The notes beneath the pieces are model-generated. The model ran no database searches. It saw only the letters and a program-made list of their open reading frames with translations, and was not told the origin of the DNA. The position numbers and the translations under genes were made by a program. From CAISCU01 sp051861545 (GTDB taxonomy: Bacteria; Bacteroidota; Bacteroidia; UKL13-3), in NCBI GenBank assembly GCA_051861545.1, contig JBIMKP010000017.1, positions 1 to 64,000 of the forward strand: a stretch of DNA of 64,000 bases, in the 5' to 3' direction. Positions 1-8,207 of the stretch are shown in pieces (positions within the stretch are counted from its first letter, which is position 1; each line of letters starts with the position of its first letter).

Positions 1-104
1 TTTGAAAACTAATTTTACTTGATGCAAGGATTTTTAAGCCATTGTTCTTAAAACCTTACATTTAAATTATTTAAATACAATCTAATAGAGATTGATAATA
101 AGTT

Positions 105-287
105 CTAATAAAGATTTTCAGCAGGCCCTAAATAAGGATTGTGTGATATTAAACTTAAGGTATTATCAATTTCAGAAGCTAGATTTCTTAATTCTTTTTC
201 TGTCCAGTTGTTTTCTAAAAATTCAATTGTAGATTTTAGTTCAGTTGCAGCGTGCTCAGTCCAAAGTATTTTATAACCATTTGTCAT
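105..287 (-). CDS. RelE/ParE-family toxin, C-terminally truncated
   Basis: This 60-residue product resembles the N-terminal half of ParE/RelE-type mRNA-interferase or gyrase toxins: a start like YKILWTEHAATELKS, a helix with NNWTEKELRNL, then IDNTLSLISHNPYLGP. Family members usually run to about 95-100 residues and end in a beta-sheet carrying the active-site residues, which are absent here because a TAG stop follows ENLY. I found no convincing continuation in the other frames down to position 1. The start codon lies 17 bases inside the 3' end of the antitoxin gene, the normal arrangement of such pairs. It is probably an inactive remnant, but a short functional variant or a sequencing frameshift cannot be excluded. 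Confidence 0.6.
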   Translation of the reverse strand: MTNGYKILWTEHAATELKSTIEFLENNWTEKELRNLASEIDNTLSLISHNPYLGPAENLY

Positions 288-510
288 ATAGTTTTCTTAC
301 ACTTTGGTTTGGTATTAATTTCCCTTGTTCAGCATCTTGTAATCCTTTTTCTATTGAGCTTTTTTCTGTTTTGGAAATTGAATTCCACCAATCTTTGTTT
401 TCCTGGTTTTTAAGATCAAGTACTTTGTCCAGAACAGACGAATCTTCGATGGTGGATAGCCATTGAATCAATTCTAATTTTTTGACTTGTATACTTAACT
501 CAGCTTTCAT
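271..510 (-). CDS. Antitoxin of a type II toxin-antitoxin pair
   Basis: This 79-residue protein matches the general form of small Bacteroidota antitoxins paired with RelE/ParE toxins: an N-terminal helical part (LELIQWLSTIED), a charged middle, and a C-terminal tail of the type IEKGLQDAEQGKLIPN...VRKLYDKWL that would wrap the toxin. It is the first gene of the pair and overlaps the toxin start. It would bind the toxin and usually its own promoter. Because the downstream toxin is truncated, this antitoxin may now be an orphan. Assignment rests on pattern and gene order, not on a clear DNA-binding motif. Confidence 0.6.
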   Translation of the reverse strand: MKAELSIQVKKLELIQWLSTIEDSSVLDKVLDLKNQENKDWWNSISKTEKSSIEKGLQDAEQGKLIPNQSVRKLYDKWL

Positions 511-729
511 GGGACTTCGTTTATCTCAAAAATACATTTTATTTTTAATAGTTGAATTAGGTCATTAATTTCAATAAAAAAGGACTAATTTATTTAAAGA
601 TTAAAATCACTTTTATTAAGCAGACAGATATTGGTAATTTATTTTTATTCAATTTATTCGCGAATTTCAAATAATTACTATACGGTTTAGGAAATTAATA
701 TTGAATGAATACTTTATTTTTTCATTTTA

Positions 730-1839
730 CTACTCTGGTACCGCAAGTGCTATTTTTCCCTTAAAATTGCTGATTTTAAGGATATTATTTCCATCACTTA
801 ATTTGCAATTGAGTTGAAATGATATGGTTTTAGTTTTTTGATTCGATTTGTTTCTCATGCTATCAAAAACTTCTTGAATCACAAAATTTGATTCATCAGT
901 TTGGGTGATTTTAGCACTTGAATAACTAATACCATTTTCATCTGTGTATTCAATTTCAATTGTAGAAAAGTTTAATGAATCATATTGAGGATAATAGGCA
1001 TAGTCAAAATTACTGATGCAATTTGTAGCTCCATTTGTTTGAATCCATTTTCCAATTTCATTGGTATCTCCTGCGTGAATTTGTTTCATTTGAATGAAGG
1101 AGATTCCTTTGTTTTGGAATCCATTAAAAACAATTTTCCCTTTGGCTTTTGCTCCATTTCCAAAATCCCATTCATAAACAGAATTTGGTTCCCCTTCTGC
1201 TTCAAATTTAAACATGGTCTTTTTGTTGTCAATATTTGTCACTTTAAATTGAGGTAACTTTTTTAATTTATATTTTGATGGAGTTTTTAAATTGAAATAG
1301 ATATTTGATTTGCAATAATTTATTTCTTCTGTTTGAAGTAAAATTTTGTAAAGGGAATTTGGTTTTGCTTGTAAAATCAAATTAGATTTTTCCGATTTTA
1401 TTTGATCGTTTATAAACCAATTTTGAGCTTTTAAAATCTCACTATTTTGAGCTTGGAATTTAAATACAAATGCTAAATTGGCTTTGTTTAGTTCTAGGAA
1501 TGAATACTCGTTTTTACTTATTGCAGAATCAGAATTAAATGAATTAATTGTCTGAATATGCTTATAGTTTTTAATTTTAAATTTGAGTTTAGTCTTACAA
1601 TTGCTGCAATTTTGAGTAAACTCGCCTATAAAATCATATATGCCATTTTTGTCCTTTTCAAAACTCGTGCTTAGATAAAAATCGTTTTCACCTGCATTTA
1701 TTTTAATTACTTTTTCATCAATAAATCCATTTACCCAATAAGCAGGACTCGTAAACTCATCTTGAGGTTCAGGTATTTGCTTGCATGAACAAATACCTAT
1801 AATTACTATCAAAAAAATGGATTTCAATAGATATTTCAT
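730..1839 (-). CDS. Lipoprotein with a PKD-like motif, function unknown
   Basis: The 369-residue product starts with a lipoprotein signal peptide ending in a lipobox (IGICSC, lipidated Cys at about residue 19). The rest looks all-beta and exported. One stretch, VYEWDFGNGAKAKG, is the PKD-domain signature (WDFGDG-type), suggesting at least one Ig-like PKD fold around residues 195-250. No catalytic motif is visible. Its ATG overlaps the stop of the upstream barrel-like gene as ATGA, so it is the last gene of a coupled operon headed by a PKD/T9SS protein and an ECF sigma factor. It may be a surface or periplasmic partner of the sigma/anti-sigma module; that role is inferred from position only. 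Confidence 0.75.
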   Translation of the reverse strand: MKYLLKSIFLIVIIGICSCKQIPEPQDEFTSPAYWVNGFIDEKVIKINAGENDFYLSTSFEKDKNGIYDFIGEFTQNCSNCKTKLKFKIKNYKHIQTINSFNSDSAISKNEYSFLELNKANLAFVFKFQAQNSEILKAQNWFINDQIKSEKSNLILQAKPNSLYKILLQTEEINYCKSNIYFNLKTPSKYKLKKLPQFKVTNIDNKKTMFKFEAEGEPNSVYEWDFGNGAKAKGKIVFNGFQNKGISFIQMKQIHAGDTNEIGKWIQTNGATNCISNFDYAYYPQYDSLNFSTIEIEYTDENGISYSSAKITQTDESNFVIQEVFDSMRNKSNQKTKTISFQLNCKLSDGNNILKISNFKGKIALAVPE

Positions 1840-3011
1840 AACTGATAGTTTAATCCAATTTGAATATTACTAAGCCTATTTTTTTGATTTGTTTTAAACA
1901 CTTCATTTTTTGTTAAATCAATGAATCCATGGTTGATGGAAGTTTCAATGTTTATTCTTTTTGTTAGTGAATATTTATAACCTAAAGATGCACTTAGATT
2001 GAATCTGTTAAATGCTGTATTATAACCGCTTTGCTCATATTTTTCTTGAGATTCAATATCACCTGATTTAATGATTTCAACAGTGCTATAAGTTTGTAAT
2101 AAGTAAGCCGGTTTTAAACCAATAGTTAATCCTGATTTTTTACCTGCTTGATATTGATATACCATTGGTAGTTCAATATAATCCAAACCAAAAGTGCTGA
2201 TATTGGTAGTTTGTAAAGTAATGCCAAAATCATAAATCTGTTTGTAGTAAGAACGCTTTTCAAATTCCTTGTTGATTTTTGAATAAGTTAAGCCAATTCC
2301 AACAAAGTGATTTTTGTTGATATTGATTAATCTTTGAATGGTAAAATAATAAGAGTTTTTAGCACTGAAATTTTCGATTGAAGCCAGATTTAATCCTACA
2401 CCTATATAAGTCTTAGATTTACTTTGATTTTTTATTTGAGGTTCAATCTTGTCATTCTGATTTATTTCAAGTACTGGTAAACCTAAAAAATGTAAAGGCC
2501 TTATTTTATTTTCAAGCAAATCCTTTTGCTTAAGTTTTTGTGAGAAGTTCTTTGATTCGATTTCAAAATTAATATAAGTTATAGAGTTAAATCCTTGAAA
2601 AACTTCATCCTTGGTATTACCAAGTAGCTCCATTTCTTTATATATTTTATTTTCTCTAACTAGTCTTTTTTCTTCTTTTTCTTGATGAATTGAATAATTA
2701 AATTCTTCCTTAATTGTTGCTTTAACTTGTTTTGTTTTCTCTTCTTCTTTTTTAATTATTTGCTTCGAATAGGTATGTATTTGACTTTCAATATTATATT
2801 GAAACTTCTCATTTATATTAATCTGTGGATTGAGTTTTAATTGAATAAATAACATCAGAATAAAAGGCCATATCCAAAACCTAGTTTTGCTTCTGGCACT
2901 TTTGTATTGTGGAATTGATGATTGGAAAGATTCCCAATCAGATTCTAAAAATGGTTCCTTTATTGAAGAAATCTTCTCTTTTAAAAATTTATCAAATTCT
3001 TTAGTTTCCAT
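1836..3011 (-). CDS. Anti-sigma-like protein with inner-membrane helix and C-terminal beta-barrel domain
   Basis: The 391-residue protein has three parts. Residues 1-45 are soluble and charged (KFLKEKISSIKEPFLESDWE), like the cytoplasmic sigma-binding ends of Bacteroidota anti-sigma factors. Residues about 46-58 (FWIWPFILMLFIQL) form a single short membrane helix. Residues 70-150 are Lys/Glu-rich, probably helical or coiled coil. From about 195 to the end there are alternating hydrophobic strands (YIGVGLNLASI, HFVGIGLTYSKI, IQIGLNYQL) like the outer-membrane beta-barrel domain of PorT-like proteins. The gene starts 11 bases before the end of the ECF sigma gene, strong support for a partner role. 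It is either a trans-envelope anti-sigma factor or a periplasmic protein with a barrel-like fold. Confidence 0.7.
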   Translation of the reverse strand: METKEFDKFLKEKISSIKEPFLESDWESFQSSIPQYKSARSKTRFWIWPFILMLFIQLKLNPQININEKFQYNIESQIHTYSKQIIKKEEEKTKQVKATIKEEFNYSIHQEKEEKRLVRENKIYKEMELLGNTKDEVFQGFNSITYINFEIESKNFSQKLKQKDLLENKIRPLHFLGLPVLEINQNDKIEPQIKNQSKSKTYIGVGLNLASIENFSAKNSYYFTIQRLININKNHFVGIGLTYSKINKEFEKRSYYKQIYDFGITLQTTNISTFGLDYIELPMVYQYQAGKKSGLTIGLKPAYLLQTYSTVEIIKSGDIESQEKYEQSGYNTAFNRFNLSASLGYKYSLTKRINIETSINHGFIDLTKNEVFKTNQKNRLSNIQIGLNYQL

Positions 3012-3576
3012 TTTGTTCTGATTTTTTAGTATCTAATAAATCTGAAAGTTTTGCTTTCAGTTGTTTTCTTGCATTTCTTAAGTGCCATCTCGAGGTAATT
3101 GCTGTAATTCCTAGTTGTTTTGCAATTTCTTCATGGGTAAAACCATCAAAAACATATAAGTTTAAAACTGTCTTTTGCGATTCCGGTAATAAACTTATTG
3201 CATTTAAAACATCTCTTGATTCCAGTTTGAATTCCGCTAGATTTAAGTCAAAACTTGTATAGTTTTCAAGTTCCTCATTCTCTTCAGTGAATTGAAATTT
3301 TTCCTTGTGATTTTTGTCTTTTCTGAACTCATCAATTACGGTATGAATCAAAATTTTCTTGGCCCAGTGCTCAAACGATTTAGAAGTGTCGTAAGGTTTT
3401 AATCCTAATAGAATCTTATAAAAACCTTTGTTTAATAGGTCTAAAGCATCATCTCTATTGTTTTTATATCTCAAACATGTTGGCAACAGCAAGCCGTGGC
3501 ATGTCTTGTACAAGGCATACTCCGACTTGCTGTCTTTAGCAATACATCCAGATATAATCAGATGAAGGTCCGACAT
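3001..3576 (-). CDS. ECF-type RNA polymerase sigma factor
   Basis: This 191-residue protein has the two conserved regions of extracytoplasmic-function sigma factors. Region 2 (about 35-85) includes DDALDLLNKGFYKILLGL and FEHWAKKILIHTVIDEFRK, the core-binding and -10-recognition helices. Region 4 (about 128-178) includes LPESQKTVLNLYVFDGFTHEEIAKQLG and the recognition helix SRWHLRNARKQLK. It would direct RNA polymerase to promoters controlled by an envelope signal. It sits 8 bases after a PKD/T9SS gene and overlaps the following anti-sigma-like gene by 11 bases, so the operon links regulator, anti-regulator and surface proteins. Target genes cannot be read from the window; autoregulation of the operon is likely but not shown. 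Confidence 0.92.
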   Translation of the reverse strand: MSDLHLIISGCIAKDSKSEYALYKTCHGLLLPTCLRYKNNRDDALDLLNKGFYKILLGLKPYDTSKSFEHWAKKILIHTVIDEFRKDKNHKEKFQFTEENEELENYTSFDLNLAEFKLESRDVLNAISLLPESQKTVLNLYVFDGFTHEEIAKQLGITAITSRWHLRNARKQLKAKLSDLLDTKKSEQNGN

Positions 3577-3584
3577 TAATTCAT

Positions 3585-4949
3585 TTAGTTTTTAATGATT
3601 CTTTTGCGGAAGTTTATTTCACGACTTTTTACATGTAATAGATAAACTCCATTAGACAAATTACTTAATTCGATTTCTGTAAGTTCATTATCTTTCTCAT
3701 GATTAGCTTCAATTAACAATTTACCATTTAAATCAAACAATTGAAATGATACTTTATCACCAAGTGATTCAAATCTTTTAATGTATAACTTGTCATTAGA
3801 AGGAATTGGATAAATATCAAATAAATTCTCTCCAATATTTTCAGTTATTCCAACATTTGGGTCTACAAATAATTCAGTTATACAATGTGAGGCTTCACAA
3901 GTTTTATCATTGTTCATTACATTTAAACAAATGGTATAAGATCCATTTGTTTTATATTGATGATAAGGGCTTTTTGCTGTAGAAGTATCGCCATCACCAA
4001 ATGTCCAGAAGTATTTAGCCTCGTTTATAGTGTAGTTTGAATTCGCATTAAATAAAATTCTAAGCGGATTTACAGTTTGAATGAAATTAAATTTAGCCGT
4101 GCATTTATTGGTGGCCCATTCAGGCAAAACATTTATAATATTACATGTTGTATTGTTAAAGGCTAAATCAATGGTATCGAACTGGTTTAAACAAACAATG
4201 TATTTTCCAGCATCTTTATATGAATGGAAAACCCTTAACATTGGTTTTCTATTTTCAATAATTGTACTATCACCAAAGTCCCAAATTTGTTTAATTCTTT
4301 TGTGTTTAGGATTACTTGCTGAGGGGGAATAAAATTCAAGTTCTGGCGGAGAAAGTATAAAGTAAGAAAATGGACTTGTACAAGTATTTACAAAATTTCC
4401 AATAACAAACTCATTGCAAAATTTTGAACTTCCGTTTGTTGAAGGTCTGGTAACTGTTAGGCAGATATTATAGTTTCCAGAATCTGAATAGATTTTTTCA
4501 GGATTTGTTTGATTCGAAAAAGTTCCATCACCAAAAGCCCATAAATAGTTTAAACTATCGCCAAATGAATTGGAGTAGAATTTTAATTTTAGTGGATTGA
4601 TATTATCTCTTTCAAAATAATAACTGGCCAAACACTTGTTTATATTCTGAACAGAAACAGTTTTACAGACTTTTGATTTACAAGTTGTATCACTTGTATT
4701 TTGAATTTGTAAACAAACATTATAATTGCCATTTTCTTTAAATGATTTATTCAATGAAGGGATGGTAGTAGTATAATTATCATCAAAATCCCATCGGTAG
4801 ATTAAATTACTTCCTGTAGAAGTATTGGTAAAAAGAACTTTAGCAGGGTTGAAATCATCAAACCTGAAGTTGAAATCTGCAATACAATTCTGTGCAAAAA
4901 CATGAATAGTGCTAATTAAAAAGATGAATAGTAAAAGTAAGTTTTTCAT
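3585..4949 (-). CDS. Secreted protein with four PKD domains and T9SS sorting domain
   Basis: The ATG at 4949 gives a clean signal peptide (MKNLLLLFIFLISTIHVFAQ); the longer reading frame starting at 4991 would add 14 unlikely residues in front. The 454-residue product carries four PKD domains, each with the WDFGDG-like core (RWDFDDN, LWAFGDG, IWDFGDS, FWTFGDG) and a paired Cys pattern (NVCLQI, NICLTV, IVCLNQ, TICLNV) ending each unit. The last 75 residues form a T9SS type A sorting domain (IYPIPSNDKLYI ... NGVYLLHV), so it should be exported to the cell surface. It is the first gene of the sigma-factor operon. PKD domains mediate protein or polysaccharide contacts; no enzymatic domain is seen. 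Confidence 0.85.
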   Translation of the reverse strand: MKNLLLLFIFLISTIHVFAQNCIADFNFRFDDFNPAKVLFTNTSTGSNLIYRWDFDDNYTTTIPSLNKSFKENGNYNVCLQIQNTSDTTCKSKVCKTVSVQNINKCLASYYFERDNINPLKLKFYSNSFGDSLNYLWAFGDGTFSNQTNPEKIYSDSGNYNICLTVTRPSTNGSSKFCNEFVIGNFVNTCTSPFSYFILSPPELEFYSPSASNPKHKRIKQIWDFGDSTIIENRKPMLRVFHSYKDAGKYIVCLNQFDTIDLAFNNTTCNIINVLPEWATNKCTAKFNFIQTVNPLRILFNANSNYTINEAKYFWTFGDGDTSTAKSPYHQYKTNGSYTICLNVMNNDKTCEASHCITELFVDPNVGITENIGENLFDIYPIPSNDKLYIKRFESLGDKVSFQLFDLNGKLLIEANHEKDNELTEIELSNLSNGVYLLHVKSREINFRKRIIKN

Positions 4950-5147
4950 GGCAATAGTCTTTATACTTACAAATACGCATTCATTTGCCAAAATGATGGT
5001 GTGATTATTTTCTTTTTGCTACAATTAAGAAGTATTAAAGATTTTGAGTTTGATTTTGAAGGATGATTTTGGGTTTATCATTCAATTTGGTTTGTTACTT
5101 AATAGATTTTATAACTTGTTTTAAATTGAATCTTCTATTTAATGTAA

Positions 5148-5180
5148 CAAAAAAAATCCCGCCTAATTTCTTAAGCGGGA
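5148..5180 (-). terminator. Rho-independent terminator
   Basis: On the minus strand the stem TCCCGC/GCGGGA (5157-5162 with 5175-5180) is followed by a run of eight T residues (plus-strand A run ending at 5156). It lies 30 bases past the stop of the coiled-coil lipoprotein gene and should end its transcript. Confidence 0.75.
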
Positions 5181-5209
5181 ATTGATATTGATTTTAATAT
5201 TACGTGAAT

Positions 5210-6538
5210 TTAGCTTTTAAAAGTTTTTCTTTGGTAGTGCTGTTTTTTCTTTTTCTTTTCTTCAATCAGAATTTTGATTTCAGCTATAGATTTTTGTAGT
5301 TCTAATTGCTTTTTTTGAGCTTCTAGTAAGTTGTTTTGTAATTCCAACTTTAATTTTTGTAGTTCAAGATTATTTGATAAATCAGTTTTTTGAATTTCTA
5401 ATTTTACTTTTTCAATTTCTTGTTGTTTTGTTAGTTCAAGCTTTTGATTTTCTAAGATGGATTTTTCATAGCCCAGCTTTGCTTTTTCTAAATCATCTAA
5501 CCTTTTTGTATTGTCTATCTTGAATTGAACTAATTCTGCTGGAATTGAAACAACCGCTTTTGCAATCTTAATTGGTATAGAAATAAAACCTTCTACTGAA
5601 GATGGTTTAATGATTTCGTTTGAGAGAATAAATCCATCTTGAAATTCAAGTTTATTTGTTCTTTTTACAAAGGCTGTTCTTTTAATTGGGATAACGATAA
5701 GTTTTGTTTTATCGGCGATTGCAATAATTGTTGTTGGTGTATTGTTTGAATCTTCAATATCAATGGAGGATTTAATTTTTAGAGAAATATTTTTAAGTGG
5801 TCTAGTTAGTATTCCATCAACTTTAGTATTTGAAGAGCTACTATTGTCAACTAGTGTTGAAAGTGTAGGATATTGAATTAATGAAGGAACATCAATTGTG
5901 CTTAAACTAAACTTTGCATCAACTACCTTAGGTTGTTCAATTTTGCCTAATTCATTCAATATAATTAGTTTGCAATTCACCTCTTTTATTGAATCAGTGA
6001 TTGTTGAGGCTTTGATAATAAATTCAGAAGTAAACTCTTTTATTTTTACAATTTCTAAAATTCCATTAAATGATTGTTTTTCATTATTGGAAGTTCCAAA
6101 AATAATTTGAGGGGCTTCAGCAAGTTTTGAAATAATTTCTGATGTTCTATCCTCGGTAATTGTAGTAATTGATTCAAGGAGGCCTTTTGAGTTAGCTCTG
6201 TATTTTATTTCATCCGACATAAGTGAATTTGGCCTGTAATTTAATGAAAGTAAGTTTTCTGTTTCGGCAATTGTTTCTGTCGAAATTGTAAAACTTTGTT
6301 CTATTAAATTACTTTCGCTTAAAGAGTTGTCTGGTTTGTAAACAACTGCTACTTTAGATTTAACCTTTATTTTGATTAGACTCTCGGGCAAATAATAAAT
6401 AATTGTTGCTTCTTTTTTTGGTTTATTAGAGAAATCTGTCTTGACTGTTGTGCAATTTGAAAAAAATCCACTAATAAGAATTATTATTAATAATTTAAAA
6501 TCTAATTTGACTTGGTTGATTTTGTGTTGATTTTTCAT
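5210..6538 (-). CDS. Lipoprotein with long C-terminal coiled coil, function unknown
   Basis: The 442-residue protein has an N-terminal hydrophobic segment ending in FFSNC (Cys about residue 29), a probable lipobox. Residues 40-340 form a Thr/Ile/Ser-rich, probably beta-structured domain (KEATIIYYLPESLIKIKVKS is typical). Residues 345-430 form a continuous Leu/Lys/Gln/Glu coiled coil with repeating LQKLKLELQ and LEAQKKQLELQ heptads, ending in a basic tail. The N-terminal part recalls DUF4831-like Bacteroidota proteins (YYLP motif), but this is only an impression. The gene stands alone, with a terminator after it and an insertion sequence upstream. It could be an envelope structural or scaffolding lipoprotein. 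Confidence 0.7.
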   Translation of the reverse strand: MKNQHKINQVKLDFKLLIIILISGFFSNCTTVKTDFSNKPKKEATIIYYLPESLIKIKVKSKVAVVYKPDNSLSESNLIEQSFTISTETIAETENLLSLNYRPNSLMSDEIKYRANSKGLLESITTITEDRTSEIISKLAEAPQIIFGTSNNEKQSFNGILEIVKIKEFTSEFIIKASTITDSIKEVNCKLIILNELGKIEQPKVVDAKFSLSTIDVPSLIQYPTLSTLVDNSSSSNTKVDGILTRPLKNISLKIKSSIDIEDSNNTPTTIIAIADKTKLIVIPIKRTAFVKRTNKLEFQDGFILSNEIIKPSSVEGFISIPIKIAKAVVSIPAELVQFKIDNTKRLDDLEKAKLGYEKSILENQKLELTKQQEIEKVKLEIQKTDLSNNLELQKLKLELQNNLLEAQKKQLELQKSIAEIKILIEEKKKKKQHYQRKTFKS

Positions 6539-6692
6539 TTGTTGTTTATTATGTTTAGAACTATTTTATTTTAAGTGCTTTAAAAGCATCATCCCAATTA
6601 GGTTATCAAAGATGATGGTTTATTTTACCTCATAAAATACCTCTTTGAATGTATTTTAGATAGATTTTGAATTTCTTTTTTTATTGATTGTT

Positions 6693-8009
6693 TTCACTAG
6701 CGTTGCGTCTTTACAGGTTGAATTTCAGTTGATTAGTTTTTGTTCATTGATTTCTTGATTTCCATTGTTTAAAAATACTTCACCAAGGGGCTCCTTTTCG
6801 AATGGAGAGACACTTATGTATTGTAGAATTTCATATAGAGAATGTTGTTCAATTTTTTGTTTTTTCTTTGCTTTCGCTACTAACAGATAAACTGATATTG
6901 CAACCCAAATTTGAATTCTTACGGCATTTTCATTTTGACCCCAAAAGGATTTTATTTTTAGGTGCTGCTTGATCCATTTAAAGAATAATTCGACATACCA
7001 ACGATGCTTGTATAATTTGGTTACATTTATTGCCTTGAGGTGGAAGTTATTGGTCAGGAAAACAAATGTTATATTGAACTCAGCATCGTGATATTTAATT
7101 CGCCTTAATCGCTCAGGATACTTTTTACTTGTTATGATACCTGTAAGTATAATATCTTGATCACAAATGATGCCAGCTTCTTTATCTGGCACTCTAGAAG
7201 AGATACGTTTAAATTTCATATTTTCTTTGGCTCTAACAACAAAAAAAGCCATCTCAGTTCTAATTCGGTATAACCTTTCAAAATCGACGTAGGCCTTGTC
7301 CATAATATAATAGCCGCCTTTTTGAATCGAAATTAAATCCAAGATATTTACATCATGAACATCTGCATTTGAAATAAAAATAAAGTCGGGAATTGAGGTT
7401 TTTAAATCAAGTAAAGTATGAATTTTAACAGCAGCTTTTGTAGTTCTAAAGTTAGCCCACCAAAACACCTCAAGGCACAAATCAACAGTCGTTGAATCCA
7501 ATGCGAAAATGTCACCTTTAAGATCAACTTCTAATTGATTGTCGCCTTCATAAAGTGTTTTAGCTTGTTGGATTAGTTTAATGCCAAAATCTTCAAATAT
7601 GCGCCAATCTCGGCTTTCATTTGCTCTTGACAATGATGAGATATTTACCAACCTGCCAATTCCAAGGTGATACAATTTATCTGAGTTTAATTGAAGACAA
7701 AGCATTGTATCACTCATACTTTCTCGGTGAGTTAATTGACCAAATGCTATACAAAGAAATTGCCTCCAACAAGTGAAGTCTTTAACTTTATGATTGCCAT
7801 TAAATTTACTAACACTCCTTCGAAAGGCAACGGGGGAGGCTAGCTCCATGATTTGAGAGAAAATCATTTTTCCTTTATTCATAATCAGTGATTTAGACAA
7901 AGGAAAGCAGAAACAAATTTCAAATCGTGGTCACCCACAAAATGGCTGTATCAATGGACTGTCAAGGGTTTCAGAGAACTCAAACTAAAAACAACGCAAC
8001 GCTAGTGAA
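6693..8009 (-). mobile_element. IS4-family insertion sequence with 16-bp terminal inverted repeats
   Basis: A perfect 16-bp inverted repeat (TTCACTAGCGTTGCGT at 6693-6708 and its complement at 7994-8009) brackets one complete transposase gene, giving an element of about 1.3 kb. Inside the first 16 bases the two ends diverge. I see no matching direct repeat in the immediately flanking bases, so the exact borders and the target duplication remain open. The element lies in an intergenic space between the coiled-coil lipoprotein and a divergent T9SS gene, so no reading frame appears to be disrupted. Confidence 0.85.
6725..7900 (-). CDS. IS4-family transposase (DDE)
   Basis: The 391-residue transposase has an N-terminal DUF4372-like domain (KDFTCWRQFLCIAFGQLTHRES) and an RNase-H-like catalytic core. 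The three acidic residues are visible: Asp in FALDSTTVDL, Asp in YIMDKAYVDF, and Glu in the IS4 signature YKHRWYVELFFKWIK, which matches Y-x2-R-x3-E-x6-K exactly. Length agrees with intact members of the group, and no frameshift or stop is seen, so it should be active in principle. The first ATG gives MSKSLIMNKGK; the internal ATG seven codons later (MNKGKMIFSQ) matches the usual family start and may be the true one. Confidence 0.93.
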   Translation of the reverse strand: MSKSLIMNKGKMIFSQIMELASPVAFRRSVSKFNGNHKVKDFTCWRQFLCIAFGQLTHRESMSDTMLCLQLNSDKLYHLGIGRLVNISSLSRANESRDWRIFEDFGIKLIQQAKTLYEGDNQLEVDLKGDIFALDSTTVDLCLEVFWWANFRTTKAAVKIHTLLDLKTSIPDFIFISNADVHDVNILDLISIQKGGYYIMDKAYVDFERLYRIRTEMAFFVVRAKENMKFKRISSRVPDKEAGIICDQDIILTGIITSKKYPERLRRIKYHDAEFNITFVFLTNNFHLKAINVTKLYKHRWYVELFFKWIKQHLKIKSFWGQNENAVRIQIWVAISVYLLVAKAKKKQKIEQHSLYEILQYISVSPFEKEPLGEVFLNNGNQEINEQKLIN

Positions 8010-8207
8010 ATAATATCATTCTTTTCAAACAGACAAAATCCAAAAAAAAGGAAACTATAAATTGATGAAATAAAGCAGCAATAACCCCAAAAATTCTAGT
8101 TGAAAGTATTCCTTTACTCAAACGAAAACCCAATTTCGTAAAATAAGAACAAGTTTTGTAAAACGGATAAAATAAAGAATTACTGGTTGATGAGCTTTGC
8201 GAGCATT

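Noticed and set aside
245..466. Plus-strand 73-codon frame over the antitoxin
   Set aside because: It is opposite to a better supported gene and shows no structure.
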